Positions 50,693-61,635 of a DNA stretch of 64,000 bases are shown here, piece by piece. Within the stretch, counting starts at the first letter, position 1, and each line of letters opens with the position of its first letter. Source of the stretch: Macrostomum hystrix (taxonomy: Eukaryota; Platyhelminthes; Macrostomidae); contig CATNEN010000038.1 of the NCBI GenBank assembly GCA_950097015.1, positions 11,415,001 to 11,479,000 on the forward strand. Reading direction: 5' to 3'. The translations under genes and the position numbers were made by a program. The notes beneath the pieces were generated by a model that searched no databases, was not told where the DNA came from, and saw only the letters and a program-made list of their open reading frames with translations.

Positions 50693-52279
50693 ATGGCCTC
50701 GCCCATCTCTTCTTTCGAAACCGAGCTAAACTCGGCCGCTCCGGACGCTGCCACTGGCAGGTCCCACGTCCTCGGTGCAGCTGGTGGGACTGAGAATCCC
50801 GCCACTGAAATCGTCGACCAGAATAAACGCAACCCGAGCCGCAAGCACTCGGAGGAAGCGCGTGTAAGGCGCAACCAGAAGCGCAACGAACGCCGCCGTA
50901 ATGCTGCGGCGGCCGCGACTGGTGGGCGCCCGACACCTGCACACGAGGCGGGTGCGAAAGATGCGGCAGGGCCACCTGGATCCGCCGCCCCCCCCACCGC
51001 CGCTCCGGCCAGCACCATCTCCAAGGCCGGCACCGACGCCGACGGAAAGAGCGTGGGAGGCGCAGCAGGGCCATCTGGAGCCGCCGCCCCCACCGCCATC
51101 ATGGCCACCACCACCCACAAGGCCGGCACGTCCAACGCCAGCAAGGCCAAGGAGACCTATGCCTCCAAAGCCAAGCGGGAGCCTGTCCAGCCGGCGATCA
51201 TTGTGGTCGGCGAGGAACAGGACCTCTCAAACGAGCAGCTCAAAAGCATGCTCAGGACCATCGACGAGGGCCTCACGGACCTGGCACTGGCAGGGACACC
51301 AGTCAGCGTTGTCAGGTCCGAAGCGCAGGAGGGGGCTGTCCTCCTCTGGTGCAAATCGGCGGGGGATAGCCGCCTACTGCGCGATCGGATCAAAGACTTC
51401 AAGTGGGGCACCGATGTCGGAAGACTGAGGTGCACCACCGAGTCCGAGCGTCCACGGACCCGACGTCATCGTGTCTGGGTCCCCGACGCCTGCTCAATCC
51501 GGTCCGGGGACCAACTTCGGCAGCTGCTGCTGAAGATGAACCCGGACCTCCCAGGCTCCGGGCTGATCTGCCACGAAACCGTCCGCAAAGAAGCGGAGGG
51601 TTTCACGGCAATCTACGGCTTCTCCGAAGCCTGGTCCAAAAGGATCCCTCACAAGAGCGTAATCAAACCGGGACTCTACCCGCTGACCATCCTGGATTGT
51701 CAGGAGAGGAAGGCCGGGGAGGGATCGGAAAATAAGCGGGCCGCTCCTGGCTCTGGGGCGAAAGCTCCGCCAGCTAAGCGGCATGCAACGTCCGCGGACC
51801 CCCGCCCGGGCAAAAATATCCGCATCGCCGAATCCGGCCCCCGAGATCGTAGACCAGCCCGCAACAACTGCAAATCGGGCCTGGTCTTGCGGGCGCTCAG
51901 CGAAGCCGGAGCGCTCAGAGAGCACCTGGAGCGCTCCCGCGCTACAAAAGCGCAAACCTCCCTTCCTCCCAGCCAGCCGCAAAGTGCCGGGACCCACGGA
52001 GCGGTGGCCACCGACTGGTCTGAGGATCCCCCTCACTGGAAGGAGGCTGCCATCCACACGGACCCGACCCCCGAGGGCGAGGCGTCGAGTGACGGCAGCG
52101 ACTGCACCGTTGTTGGGTGGAGCGGCCGGGACACGCAGCGGTCAGAGCAGCAGCTCTCCACAGCGATTCCCGCCGTTCCCTCCACAGCGGTTGCGGGCGC
52201 GCCGCTACTCATGGAGGTCTGCAGCCCGACCCCGTCTGAGGAGGACGAGCTGCTCAAGGAGACTCCCGCTGGACCATGA
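50693..52279 (+). CDS. LINE ORF1 (gag-like nucleic-acid-binding protein)
   Basis: 528 residues from ATG in a good context (AGCCATGG), stop TGA at 52,277-52,279. The frame is open upstream into the 5' repeats, but no start there looks better. The N-terminal half is low-complexity, basic then Ala/Pro-rich. The middle (about residues 170-340: LSNEQLKSMLRTIDEG, GAVLLWCKSAGDSRLLRDRI, HRVWVPDACSIRSGDQLRQL) resembles the DUF4780-type domain found in retroelement ORF1 proteins. No CCHC knuckles are visible, unlike many R1 and Jockey ORF1 proteins. It probably binds element RNA. Confidence 0.8.
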   Translation: MASPISSFETELNSAAPDAATGRSHVLGAAGGTENPATEIVDQNKRNPSRKHSEEARVRRNQKRNERRRNAAAAATGGRPTPAHEAGAKDAAGPPGSAAPPTAAPASTISKAGTDADGKSVGGAAGPSGAAAPTAIMATTTHKAGTSNASKAKETYASKAKREPVQPAIIVVGEEQDLSNEQLKSMLRTIDEGLTDLALAGTPVSVVRSEAQEGAVLLWCKSAGDSRLLRDRIKDFKWGTDVGRLRCTTESERPRTRRHRVWVPDACSIRSGDQLRQLLLKMNPDLPGSGLICHETVRKEAEGFTAIYGFSEAWSKRIPHKSVIKPGLYPLTILDCQERKAGEGSENKRAAPGSGAKAPPAKRHATSADPRPGKNIRIAESGPRDRRPARNNCKSGLVLRALSEAGALREHLERSRATKAQTSLPPSQPQSAGTHGAVATDWSEDPPHWKEAAIHTDPTPEGEASSDGSDCTVVGWSGRDTQRSEQQLSTAIPAVPSTAVAGAPLLMEVCSPTPSEEDELLKETPAGP

Positions 52280-55200
52280 TCGGCCACACTGGGATCACCT
52301 GCCTGCAGGTTAACCTGCAACACTGCATAGCTGCATCCGTCAATCTGATGCACTATGTCGAGCTCAACATGCCGGGTCTCATCCTCGTCCAGGAGCCGTG
52401 GACTCATAAAGGTAAGCCTCAAAATGTACCCAATGGGTATCACTGCCTCTACAACAGCCGTCACTGGGAGAACCAAACTCCCAGGGCGTGCATCCTCGTG
52501 AGAGACTCCCTCAACGCCGTGCACAGACCCGACCTTTCTGATCGGGACACCTGTGTCATCCAGACGGAGAACATCCTCCCAGGAAAAACCGTCTTAATCG
52601 CCTCGGTTTACTTACCGGGCGACAGGCCGGCAGTCCCTGAGGAGCTGATCTCTCTGATTGAAACCTGCGCTGCCAAAAACTATGAGCTCATAGTGGCTGG
52701 CGATATTAACGCCCACCACAGCCACTGGGGGAGCTCTGACATTAACTCGAGAGGCGAGGACCTCCTTGCCTACATCTTAACCACGTCCCTGGAGTTCTGC
52801 AACACAGGGAGCACCCTGACCTTTGACAATGGCCGGTGGTCTGAGGTCATCGACGCCACTCTAGCCACACCTGGGCTTTACCAGAGCCTTAGGGAGTGGC
52901 AGGTTCTGCCGGAGACCTCCCTCTCCGATCACAAATACATCTCTTTCCAACTGGCGGGTGCACGCTGCACTAACCAGATCACTTGGAAAAGGAACGCTAG
53001 GAATACCGATTGGGAAGCCTTCAGGCATAACCTCGAAGGAACCCAACGAAACCTAAGCCCCCCGCCAACACCTGCGATGAAGCGGATGAGCTAGCTGAGT
53101 TTCTCACCAACTCGCTGACCACCGCCTTCGAGGCCTCCTGCCCCCTCAAAGCTTACAGAGGCAAAACTTCGGCCCCATGGTGGAATCCGCAGCTCGGCGA
53201 GCTCCGTCGAACGGCGAAGCGGCTGCACCGCAGGGCCACGAAGACAAAAAACCCGGCTGATCAGGCTGCGTATCTCGAAGCCATCCATAGCTTCAAGAAG
53301 GAAGTCAGAAACGCCAAAAACAGCAAGTGGCGGCAATACTGTGAGGAGCTTGAGGGCACTCGCCCCACCTCCAGAATTGTCAAAGCCCTCACGCTGGACA
53401 AAATGTCCAAGCTTTCGACGGTGAGGAAGGCCGATGGCCGACCCACCGAGAACCCTGGGGAAACGCTCGACACTATGCTCACAGCCTTTTTCCCCAGCGT
53501 GCCAGCAGGGACAGACCCCCCGGATCACACCGAGGGAGGTCATATCCTTGCGACGTCCATCATTACTGAAGACCGGGTTACCAAGGCAGCCCAGTCTTTC
53601 AAACCCTTCAAATCCCCGGGGCCGGACGGCATTATACCAGCCTTCATCCGTGAGGCGGTAAAATGCCATGGCTTCCTCACAAATCTTTGCAAGCTCCTTA
53701 AGGCTTGCATTGTGCTTGGGTATGTTCCGAAGGCATGGACCAAGGCGAGGGTGGTTTTTTTATCCCCAAGCCAGGCCGCCCGGACTACCATTCCATTAAA
53801 TCGTTTCGGCCAATTAGCCTTACCTCCACCATGGTCAAACTGATGGAGAGATTGGTGCTCTGGCGCCTCCTCTCTGTGGAGCTGAAAAATATGCCACTAA
53901 GCGGCAATCAACACGCCTTTCGGTCGGGACGTTCCACCGAAAGCGCTCTCCACGCTCTGGTGGACGCTCTGGAAAAGGCCGTCCTCGGGAACGGCTTTGC
54001 CCTGAGCATCTTCCTGGATATTGATGGGGCCTTCGACAACGTTCTCTTCGAGGCGTTTGACAGGGCCCTACGTATGCGGCACACGCATTCGCATCTTAGG
54101 AGGTGGATCATGTACATGGTCCGCCACCGCACTGCTACGGCACACCTTCTTGGACACCAGTGGACGGTCACTGTCTGCAAAGGTTGCCCACAAGGCGGCG
54201 TCCTCTCACCAGTTCTCTGGAACATGTTTATCGACGAGCTCTTACGAGACTCTCAGCCAGACCCCATCCTAAAGGTCGGCTATGCGGATGATGTTACGGC
54301 AGTGGCATCTGGCCCGGTACCAGAGGCCCTCCGAGACCTTCTGCAAAACTTTATCAACAACGCCGAAAGATGGGCAACTCGCTGCGGTCTGAAGCTCTCC
54401 GAGTCAAAGACAGCGGCGATCATGTTCACCAGCAAAAACAAATGGCATATTCGCTCCCTGCAGCTGTATGGAAAGGACATCACCTTCCAGAAGCAAACTA
54501 AATGCCTGGGCATAACGCTCGATCACAGGCTCAGCTGGACTCCTCATGTCCATGCCAAAGCCAAAAAAGCCTTTGCGATCCTGGCGCAGCTGCGCAGGGC
54601 GGTGGGCAACACGTGGGGTCTCACCCCCAAACGCCTATGGTGGATCTACACTGCTATGGTCAGGCCGGCTGTCTCGTACGCCGGACTGATCTGGGCTAGT
54701 GCCCTTCAGCTTAAGACCTGCCATGAGACTCTTCGGAGAGTGCAAGGTCGCGCATGTCGGACGATCATGAGCGCCCCGCCATCCGCCCCCTTCGATGGCC
54801 TCAACGCCTTCTTGAACATCCTCCCGCTCGATATCTTTATCCGCGGGGAGGCGGCAAAAACCGCCCGGCGTCTCCTTGATGCCGGTGTGCGCTTCGTCCC
54901 CCAACGAGCGGCAGCGAAGCGAAAGCTCCTGCCGCACACGGACCTTTGCCTGAGAGACTTGGGTGCGAGCAACGGAATCAATGTCCTTACGGACGGTGAA
55001 CCGTGCTCGCTCAACCTCCTTCAGCGCTTTAAGGTTCTCATCCCCACCAGGAACCAAGTTAGCGACCACTGGAACACCCAGGAGGTCCACTGCTACACGG
55101 ACGGATCCATGAAGGATGGCTCCGCTGGCTTCGGGGTCTGTATCCTTATCAACGGACGTGTTGTCGCCACACACGCCCAACACACTGGAAAATCCTCGAG

Positions 55201-55978
55201 CGTTTTCCAGAACGAGGTCCTGGCCATCAGCTCCTGCGCTGCGGAGTTGAATGAGAAAAACATCTCAGGCAGGACTATCATCTTTCACTCGGACAGTCAG
55301 GCTGCTCTGCAAGCCCTCTGTCACACCACCACAACCTCCCGGACAGTCTCCGACTGTGTCCGGCAGCTCAATAACCTGGCCGGTAAGAATACCGTCAGAC
55401 TTCAGTGGATACCAGGGCACGCCGGTTTCCCTGGTAACGAGCTTGCTGACCACCTGGCCAAGCAGGGAGGAGCCAGCTCTGCGCCGGGCCCCTCCCCCCC
55501 GGCTCCGATTCCGAGCACCGTCATTTATCGTCAGATTAATGATTGGACCGCCAACCTCCATCTTACCCGGTGGAGAAGCACCACTAACTGCCGCCAATCC
55601 AAAGCGGCAGTTCCAGTGCCATCCGCTCGGCTCCGGAAGGTCCTTCTGAACCAGACCCGGAAGGACATCCGGGCCCTCACCATGACCCTCACGGGCCATG
55701 GCTGCTACGCCAGACACTGTTTCCTCCGTGGAGACCTCCGGAGTGAGCTGTGCCCTTTCTGCAACCTTGAGGACGAGGATGCCCTGCACTTCGTCTGCCA
55801 CTGCCCTTTCTTCACCAGAGAGAGGCTCAATCACCTCGGACCAAACCCATCAATGGACGATGTTTGCAGATCCGAGAACATCCCGCGGCTCGTCCGGTTC
55901 CTAAGGGCTACCAGACGAGCCTCTTTCTTCCCCAGCGAGGAACAAGCTGCAGGAAGGACCGAACACGGACCTCCCTGA
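52276..55978 (+). pseudogene. LINE ORF2 (endonuclease, reverse transcriptase, RNase H) with two frame breaks
   Basis: ORF2 starts at ATG 52,276 inside the ORF1 stop (ATGA overlap), which suggests coupled termination and re-initiation. The endonuclease comes first (QEPWTH, AGDINAHHSHWGS, SLSDHKYISF). The frame is lost near 53,040 and again in a run of seven T at 53,755-53,761. Reverse transcriptase motifs follow (FLDIDGAFDNV, CPQGGVLSPVLWN, YADD), then RNase H (YTDGSMKDGS, NEVLAI, HSDSQAALQAL, IPGHAGFPGNELADHLAK). Near the end comes a C-x2-C-x8-H-x4-C motif. All catalytic Asp residues are present, so only the two indels disable it. Confidence 0.9.
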
Positions 55979-56099
55979 CTGGCCCCGCGCCATCGGCCGA
56001 TTGCGGGTCTTTCAGGGATTAGCGGAATGGGCGACTCCCGCCTCCCCGCTGCGTCCGTCGGACCGCCCTGCAGATAAGTCAAGTCAAGACCTTTTTACT

Positions 56100-56984
56100 T
56101 TTTAGATATCATATAAGTAAAAATTGGACAGAATTCATTGAAACTGTGACCCAGGAAATCAAGAGGAATTCTATATTATAGAGGGCCTATATAATTTGCT
56201 AGAGTCTGTGACTAAACCTAGACTACAATTAAAGGGTAAGCCTAGGAAATGTATAGGCCTATATGATCTACTAGATTATGGCTAACCAAATAAAGCTAGC
56301 TGATACAAACTTCAGGTGCTTGTTTTTCTTTTATAAAACCATAAATGCTGCTAGCTAGCCTATGGCTAGACAACTTAACTAATTTGTTATTGCAATCGCA
56401 GGAACATAAATTCAACAAAAAATGTGTAAACTGTGTACTTTAGTTTACAATCGACATGACATACATGATTTGTACATCAAAATATAATTAGGGTCATTGT
56501 TTAATTCTGCGCACTGATACTATGTTTACCCTAAATATAGTACAAATAAATTAAATAGTATAGTATATAGTTATACAGTTAAAGTTAAAGTATATTTTTG
56601 TTTGGCCTAAAAATGTCTTGCGCGACCCACATTGATTTTTCGCAAGTATAATTAAAATTTTCACTGACTGGTACTGAATAGAAAGTAGAATAACTAATGC
56701 GCCTCACAAATTATCCTGATTGGCCGATCTAGAAAATATACGAGTAGGCCTACTATCTGTGATTCTGGGTATAGCTCAAGCATAGCAAGCAGAATGAATT
56801 AAATGCCAGCATATTTCCAAGAAATCAGGTTTGTTTTCTTCGTGTTTTTTAGCAATATCAAAGAGTTTCTATATATTGTTAAATAGTTGAAGTAAGGTCT
56901 AAGTAGAATTAACGATGTCTCATGATTGTTTAACCCCTTTTATGCAGCTAGGCCTATTTTATTATACTTAATAGTTAACAAACA
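56100..56984. other. AT-rich stretch, no feature recognised
   Basis: No array, exon or element is seen. AGGCCTA/TAGGCCT occurs several times (near 56,250, 56,740 and 56,950) without further structure. Confidence 0.5.
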
Positions 56985-57330
56985 GAAAGAATCCGGCGTG
57001 GGTGAGTGGCGGAGCGCAAGTGTTTGCCTCTCGCCACAAAGTCCCTGAGCTGGATTCCGCGGCGATGCCACATTCATTTGGCGCGCGACCATGAACACAA
57101 GGCTTGGGGCTTGTCCAGCAATTTAGTTCGTCGAGGGCAAACCTCCAAGGTACTGTGAAAGTGCAGTACACTGCCTGATGCTGTAAAAATCAAGACAGAT
57201 TTACACCCTGCGTTGAGTGCTGCTGCTGAGTGTGAGTGCGTGCGTCTCAGGAATCAGCAAAATGGGCAGAATTGCCCCTGGCTGCACTGGCTGCAAGTCT
57301 ACGGCAGTCCCCAACAATGTGCCAGCTCCT
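56985..57330 (+). mobile_element. tRNA-derived SINE, family A, copy 3
   Basis: The head has GGTGAGTGGCGGAGCGCAAG (A-box region) and GAGCTGGATTCCGCGGCG (B-box region). The body has TACACTGCCTGATG and CTCAGGAATCAGC, collinear with the copies at 12,215 and 22,955 but more diverged. The rest to about 57,880 is AT-rich and empty. Confidence 0.75.
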
Positions 57331-57884
57331 GCAATTTCTTTCCTATGAAGCCAGTATCTCTGCGTTAAAAAAGTATAACAATTTATTGAGAGGTTGGTTA
57401 ATAATAAGCTTAAATTTTACCAATCAACCGTATGACAATGACCATATGACCAACCGTATGACCATATGATGCTTAAACAAAAGTGTAATCACACATTTCC
57501 TTGGTAGACCACCTTAATATGGCCATGCCATGATGGTATTTGGGAGACTAGAAATGTTTCAAATTTCATACAAAAAATTTATGTATAAGAATAGGAAATT
57601 TCGAAAAAGTTTCGTTTTTATTGTTTCGAAGTAGACGTGCTTAAAAAGAGATGCGTCTCTTTTCAAAATCTGAATATAAGATATGCAACTTCGAAGAAGC
57701 GTGTGTACAGTACGCATTTATTTGTATTGTATAGAAGGCACTTTAGTTTTGAAATTTAATGTCATGCATTAAATACTGATTTTACACAATAGTTAAATTA
57801 GGTGCTTTATTATTAATCTAATTGGCGTATGAATTTACTTAGTACTTTAGTACAATAGTACTTTTATAGCACTTTTTGTTCACC

Positions 57885-57990
57885 AGCTGTAAAAAGAGGC
57901 TGTGAACACTGCAGCATTTTTGTCACAGTTTACCAGCATGGAGAGGTCAGGAGTTCGAATTCTGAGTTCGAAGAGTACAGGGGAAATATT
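57885..57990 (+). mobile_element. Possible SINE fragment
   Basis: GGAGTTCGAATTCTGAG is a B-box-like string in a tRNA-like context, preceded by GGTCA and followed by AT-rich DNA. Only the B box is convincing. The remaining DNA to 58,520 shows nothing. Confidence 0.25.
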
Positions 57991-58520
57991 TTTTCATTGT
58001 GCTAGAGGTTGGCTTATAGCGGCCACTATGGTGGAATAACTGTGCCTGTACCTGCCAATCGGTGTCCATGAAATTTTCATTCTTATTCTGTTGAAGATGT
58101 TACAGAATATTCTCTGTTTACTTGATGGTTAGTAATTTTTTCACTTTGGCAAAGTACCAGTAGATATAAACTTTAACGAAGCACACGACAAACAGATCAG
58201 CTAGTTCGAGTAGTACAATAGTGCAGTTATGTAAAATCTTCCGGATATTATAAGAACAAGTCACAATTAAGGAACAGTAAAATTGTGGCAATACGATAAT
58301 TTCAGTAATTCAGTAAAGCTGGTTCTGTTTAAAGTGTCAAAAGTGACAGTCTCTTAAAATCGAATGACCAGAGATAAAAAAGGGCTCAAGAATACACAAA
58401 ACATCGAATAGTCTTTTTGAAAGTAAAAAGCCGCTACTTGCTACTTACTACAAAGCGTCATAGTAGTACATCGCACACGCGCAGGCTAAAAAGTTAAGAG
58501 GAAAGTTTAAAGTAACCATT

Positions 58521-58526
58521 TTTATT
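58521..58526 (-). other. Candidate poly(A) signal of the SLC35A gene
   Basis: AATAAA on the minus strand, 57 bases after the stop codon of the transporter gene; position and form fit. Confidence 0.6.
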
Positions 58527-58583
58527 ACTCGGCGAGTAAGTGCAAAACGCCCGGTGACTTGAGGATGTTCACATTGGCTGCTG

Positions 58584-58757
58584 TTAACGCGCTGCGTAGG
58601 CGAAGATGGCGCCAACAACGAGACCGCCGCCGACTAGCAGCTCCCAGCCGAGGCGAAGGTCGAACACTAGCACGGAGACCAGGCATGCCAGCAGGATGGC
58701 TGCAGAGGCAGCGAAGCCTTTCACAATGTTGTCCGTGTACTGGACAACCATGGCCAC
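58584..58757 (-). CDS. SLC35A-type transporter, last exon
   Basis: Acceptor CTCGCTCAG|GTG, stop TAA at 58,586-58,584. It encodes QYTDNIVKGFAASAAILLAC and a last helix. It is 58 codons long including the stop. Confidence 0.93.
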   Translation of the reverse strand: MAMVVQYTDNIVKGFAASAAILLACLVSVLVFDLRLGWELLVGGGLVVGAIFAYAAR

Positions 58758-61635
58758 CTGAGCGAGATACAGTAACAATAGAAGATCAGAGATAACAACA
58801 TACTCAATATGAGGATCTGGGATAACTACAGACTCAATTTGAGGATTTGGGATAACTACAGACTCAATCTAAGAATCTGGGTGAACGACAGACTCAATCT
58901 GAGGATCTGGGAGAATGACAGACTCAATCTGAGGATCTGGGAGAATGTAGACTCAATCTGAGGATCTGGAAGAACGACAGACTCAATCTGAGGATCTGGA
59001 AGAATGACAGACTCAATCTGAGGATCTGGGAGAATGTAGACTCAATCTGAGGATCTGGGAGAATGTAGACTCAATCTGAGGATCTGGGAGAATGACAGAC
59101 TCAATCTGAGGATCTGGGAGAACGACAGACTCAATCTGAGGATCTGGGAGAATGACAGACTCAATCTGAGGATCTGGAAGAATGACAGACTCAATCTGAG
59201 GATCTGGGAGAATGACAGACTCAATCTGAGGATCTGGGAGAATGTAGACTCAATCTGAGGATCTGGGAGAATGTAGACTCAATCTGAGGATCTGGGAAAA
59301 CAGAAAGCGGTTTTTTAAGTAACAAACTGATGTCACGAACCGCCAAGCCGCCCACGCTCTGCAGCAGGACCACGCCGACCACCCACGCGTCATAGCCATG
59401 AAAGAAGCCCAGATGCAGCAGCTGCGAGCCGTCGCTGAGCAGGGCAGTCAGAACGCCGAGCAGCACGCCCTCCACGGACAGCTGGGTGTTGCGCCACCAT
59501 AAAGATTTGCCGGTGCTTTTGAGTACGAACTCAAAATAGACACCGGCAAAGCCTTTAAAAAGCAAAAAAATTGTAGGGAACCAGAGTGACATTATCGAAG
59601 GAGTGAAATTTTCGATGGAGTGACATTTTGGATGGAGTGACATTTTCGATGGAGTGAAATTTTCGATGGAGTGACATTTTCGATAGAGTGACATTTTCGA
59701 TAGAGTGACATAGTCAATGGAGTTAAATTACCGATAGTGACATTGTCGAAGGAGTGATATTGTTGATCGAGTGACATTGTCAATGGAGTGGCATGGTCGA
59801 TGAAGTGACATTATCGATTGAGTGACATTTTCGAAGGAGTGACATTGTCGATCGAGTGGAATTGTCGATGGGGTGACATTGTGGATAGAGTGAAATTTTG
59901 GAACTACATAGTGACGTGTACATAGTGTGACATAGGCAATAGTGTAAGTGACAGCAGTGCATGCACAAACGCACCGGACATCAGGGATGCTACCAGAACC
60001 GCTCCCAGACCCACCAAAGGCTTCTGGATAACAGTGGAGTTATTCATTTTACTCTGGGCTGCAGACACGCTAGTGGAAAGAGATTGGCACTGTACCAGGG
60101 CTACTCCAACCGCCAGAGCCAACAAAGCAAGCCACTGACGCGTTGTCAGGCGCCGTTTTAGGATGGCAACGGAGAATAGAGCAGTAGTGAGCAGCTTCAA
60201 CTGGTAAGTTACCTGCGGTGTGAGTTCATTGTTTAAGACATAGATGCTTGGCGTTTTTTGTCTGAACAATTATTCTTGGCTTGTTTATTACAGTTTCTTA
60301 TCAGTGAAGAGGTTGTAGCCTAGTGATTAGGGCGTCGGATTCACGACTTGAAGGTCGGGGGTTCGATTCTCGACTCCACTGGAACAATTTGCGTCCTTTA
60401 GCAAGACACTTAGACACTTAACTCTGTATTGCTTCAGTTCACCCAGCTGTAAAATGGGTACCAGCATCAGCTGGAATAATTGAAGGTGGGTGTGGCGTCC
60501 CCCCAGTCCGTGGACTGAACAGCTGTACGCAGCCTTCAGATGCGCCGCGCATTAGCTGCGGCTGTGCTGTCGACTGCACATCTGACCCAATTGGGGCAGG
60601 TGTAATCAATTATTACTATTATTATCAGTGAAGTAAACAGAAAGAGTGTCTAAGCCCTTCAAATGTGTAGTAAAATGTCTCGGCATCAAGTTAACATTGT
60701 TTAATAGAGATTCACAGTTTTGTAAAGATGCGCCCATTGTGAAAAAAACACAACCAAAGCCAAGTCATACAAATTAATTTCATGACCAGCTAGCTATATT
60801 GGTTAAATCGACACCAAATAAATAAATAGCAATTATGGTATGATTAAAAACGAACAAAAGGCCAGTTGTACTAATATGCTTACCAAACTATATTAAATTC
60901 GTAATTAGAAGCCTTATACTGTCCTTTGTGTAGAAAAACGTATTATTATACCTCATTTTTTCTCAATTGTGTCGAGTTATGCTGCTGCAAAGCTAAAATG
61001 ATAACACGAATTTAAGCTACTGCTATTTTTTTAATATTCTGAATATTAGACAGGTTTTCGCACTCAAATAGAAAATAAAATCATGGTTATTTTTACATTT
61101 GGAAAATCCAAATTTTAAGATGCAGCCAATAGTTCTAATCAGTTCTAATCACCGGCTGTACACATATTTTCTGATAATTTATCAATAGACTTACCAAGCA
61201 AAAACTTAACAATTAAAGATTATGGACTTCAACTAACAATTATTATAAGTAATCCATGATGCAGGTATCATGTGAAGTTACCTGAAAGGTGACTGGGTCC
61301 AGATTCTCAATAGCAATGTACAGCAGATTGTTCTGCAGCACATAGATAATGGCTGGCACTGAGATTTTCAAACAGTCCAGTGGATCTCCAATAGTTCCTT
61401 GTTGAACTACCAGGCGAAACTCGCGCCAACTGCCACACTGCCACATCAGCAGGCAGCAGCTGGTGACAAATTTCAAAGCCTCGGCACAAACCACTGCGGA
61501 GGAGGCGAAAAACATGTCGCCAGGCCGTGTGCGAATGTGCCGCATAGATAGAATCAGTGCTACATTCTGTAGTGTGAGGGCGCACAGGCAGCAAGCCTTA
61601 GTCTGGTAGCTGGCGCTTGCACCACTGCTACCAGC
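58584..61635 (-). CDS. SLC35A2/A3-type Golgi nucleotide-sugar transporter (first exon missing)
   Basis: These transporters exchange UDP-galactose or UDP-GlcNAc for UMP across the Golgi membrane. Four exons (61635-61282, 60212-59975, 59552-59341, 58757-58584) join with agreeing phases into 325 residues plus stop. Family hallmarks are LQNVALILSMRHIRT, YVLQNNLLYIAIENLDPVTF, QVTYQLKLLTTALFSVAILK, GFAGVYFEFVLK, RNTQLS, GFFHGYDAWVVG, and QYTDNIVKGFAAS. About ten hydrophobic helices are visible. The sequence does not decide between SLC35A2 and SLC35A3. The protein ends shortly after the last helix (YAAR), without the longer tail of vertebrate SLC35A2. The exon with the start codon was not found between 61,636 and 64,000; it should encode only a short N-terminus. 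Confidence 0.93.
58790..59305. repeat. SLC35A intron, ~30-bp minisatellite
   Basis: About 17 copies with core ACTCAATCTGAGGATCTGGG and alternating GAATGACAG/GAATGTAG ends. It fills the intron before the last exon. Confidence 0.93.
59341..59552 (-). CDS. SLC35A-type transporter, third exon found
   Basis: Acceptor TTTTTAAAG|GC, donor TTGGCG|GTTCGT, phase 1 to phase 0. It encodes FAGVYFEFVLKSTGKSLWWR and VVGVVLLQSVGGLA. The donor was set so that GGLA joins VAMVVQYTDN, as in the family. Confidence 0.92.
59590..59900. repeat. SLC35A intron, ~18-bp minisatellite
   Basis: About 17 irregular copies of GAGTGACATTTTCGATG. It fills the intron between the second and third exons found. Confidence 0.9.
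59975..60212 (-). CDS. SLC35A-type transporter, second exon found
   Basis: Acceptor CACACCGCAG|GTA, donor TGTCCG|GTGCGT, ends in phase 1. It holds VTYQLKLLTTALFSVAILKR, the most conserved motif of the family, and LGAVLVASLMSG. Confidence 0.93.
60310..60621 (+). mobile_element. tRNA-derived SINE, family B, with target-site duplication
   Basis: The head TAGCCTAGTGATTAGGGCG (A box) and GGGTTCGATTCTCG (B box) is followed by a central module, TCCTTTAGCAAGACACTTA then CCCAGCTGTAAAATGGG, of a kind seen in SINEs of many animals. The tail is TTATTACTATTATT. TTATCAGTGAAG flanks it perfectly at 60,298-60,309 and 60,622-60,633. It lies in an SLC35A intron, antisense to the gene. Confidence 0.88.
61282..61635 (-). 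CDS. SLC35A-type transporter, first exon found
   Basis: Acceptor TACTTTCAG|GCT, donor TTTCAG|GTAACT, 118 codons, phase 0. It covers helices 1-3, including MRHIRTRPGDMFFASSAVV and SVPAIIYVLQNNLLYIAIEN. Confidence 0.92.

Larger units (their letters stand above)
49570..56087 (+). mobile_element. Full-length non-LTR retrotransposon (I-group-like LINE)
   Basis: The element is bounded by a perfect 12-bp target-site duplication, GACCTTTTTACT at 49,558-49,569 and 56,088-56,099. Its order is a 5' region with tandem 97-bp repeats, ORF1, then ORF2 with AP endonuclease, reverse transcriptase, RNase H and a terminal CCHC motif. RNase H together with an APE endonuclease places it in the I-like group (I, R1, Loa, Ingi, Nimb and relatives). 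It ends in AAGTCAAGTCAA rather than poly(A). The intact duplication suggests a rather recent insertion, but ORF2 has two frame breaks, so this copy is probably inactive (or the breaks are read errors). Confidence 0.93.

Noticed and set aside
50449-51150. 233-codon minus-strand ORF
   Set aside because: Antisense of LINE ORF1 in GC-rich sequence; no domain.
60311-60385. A functional tRNA gene
   Set aside because: A and B boxes are present, but the sequence does not fold into a proper acceptor stem. It continues into a SINE body with its own target-site duplication.
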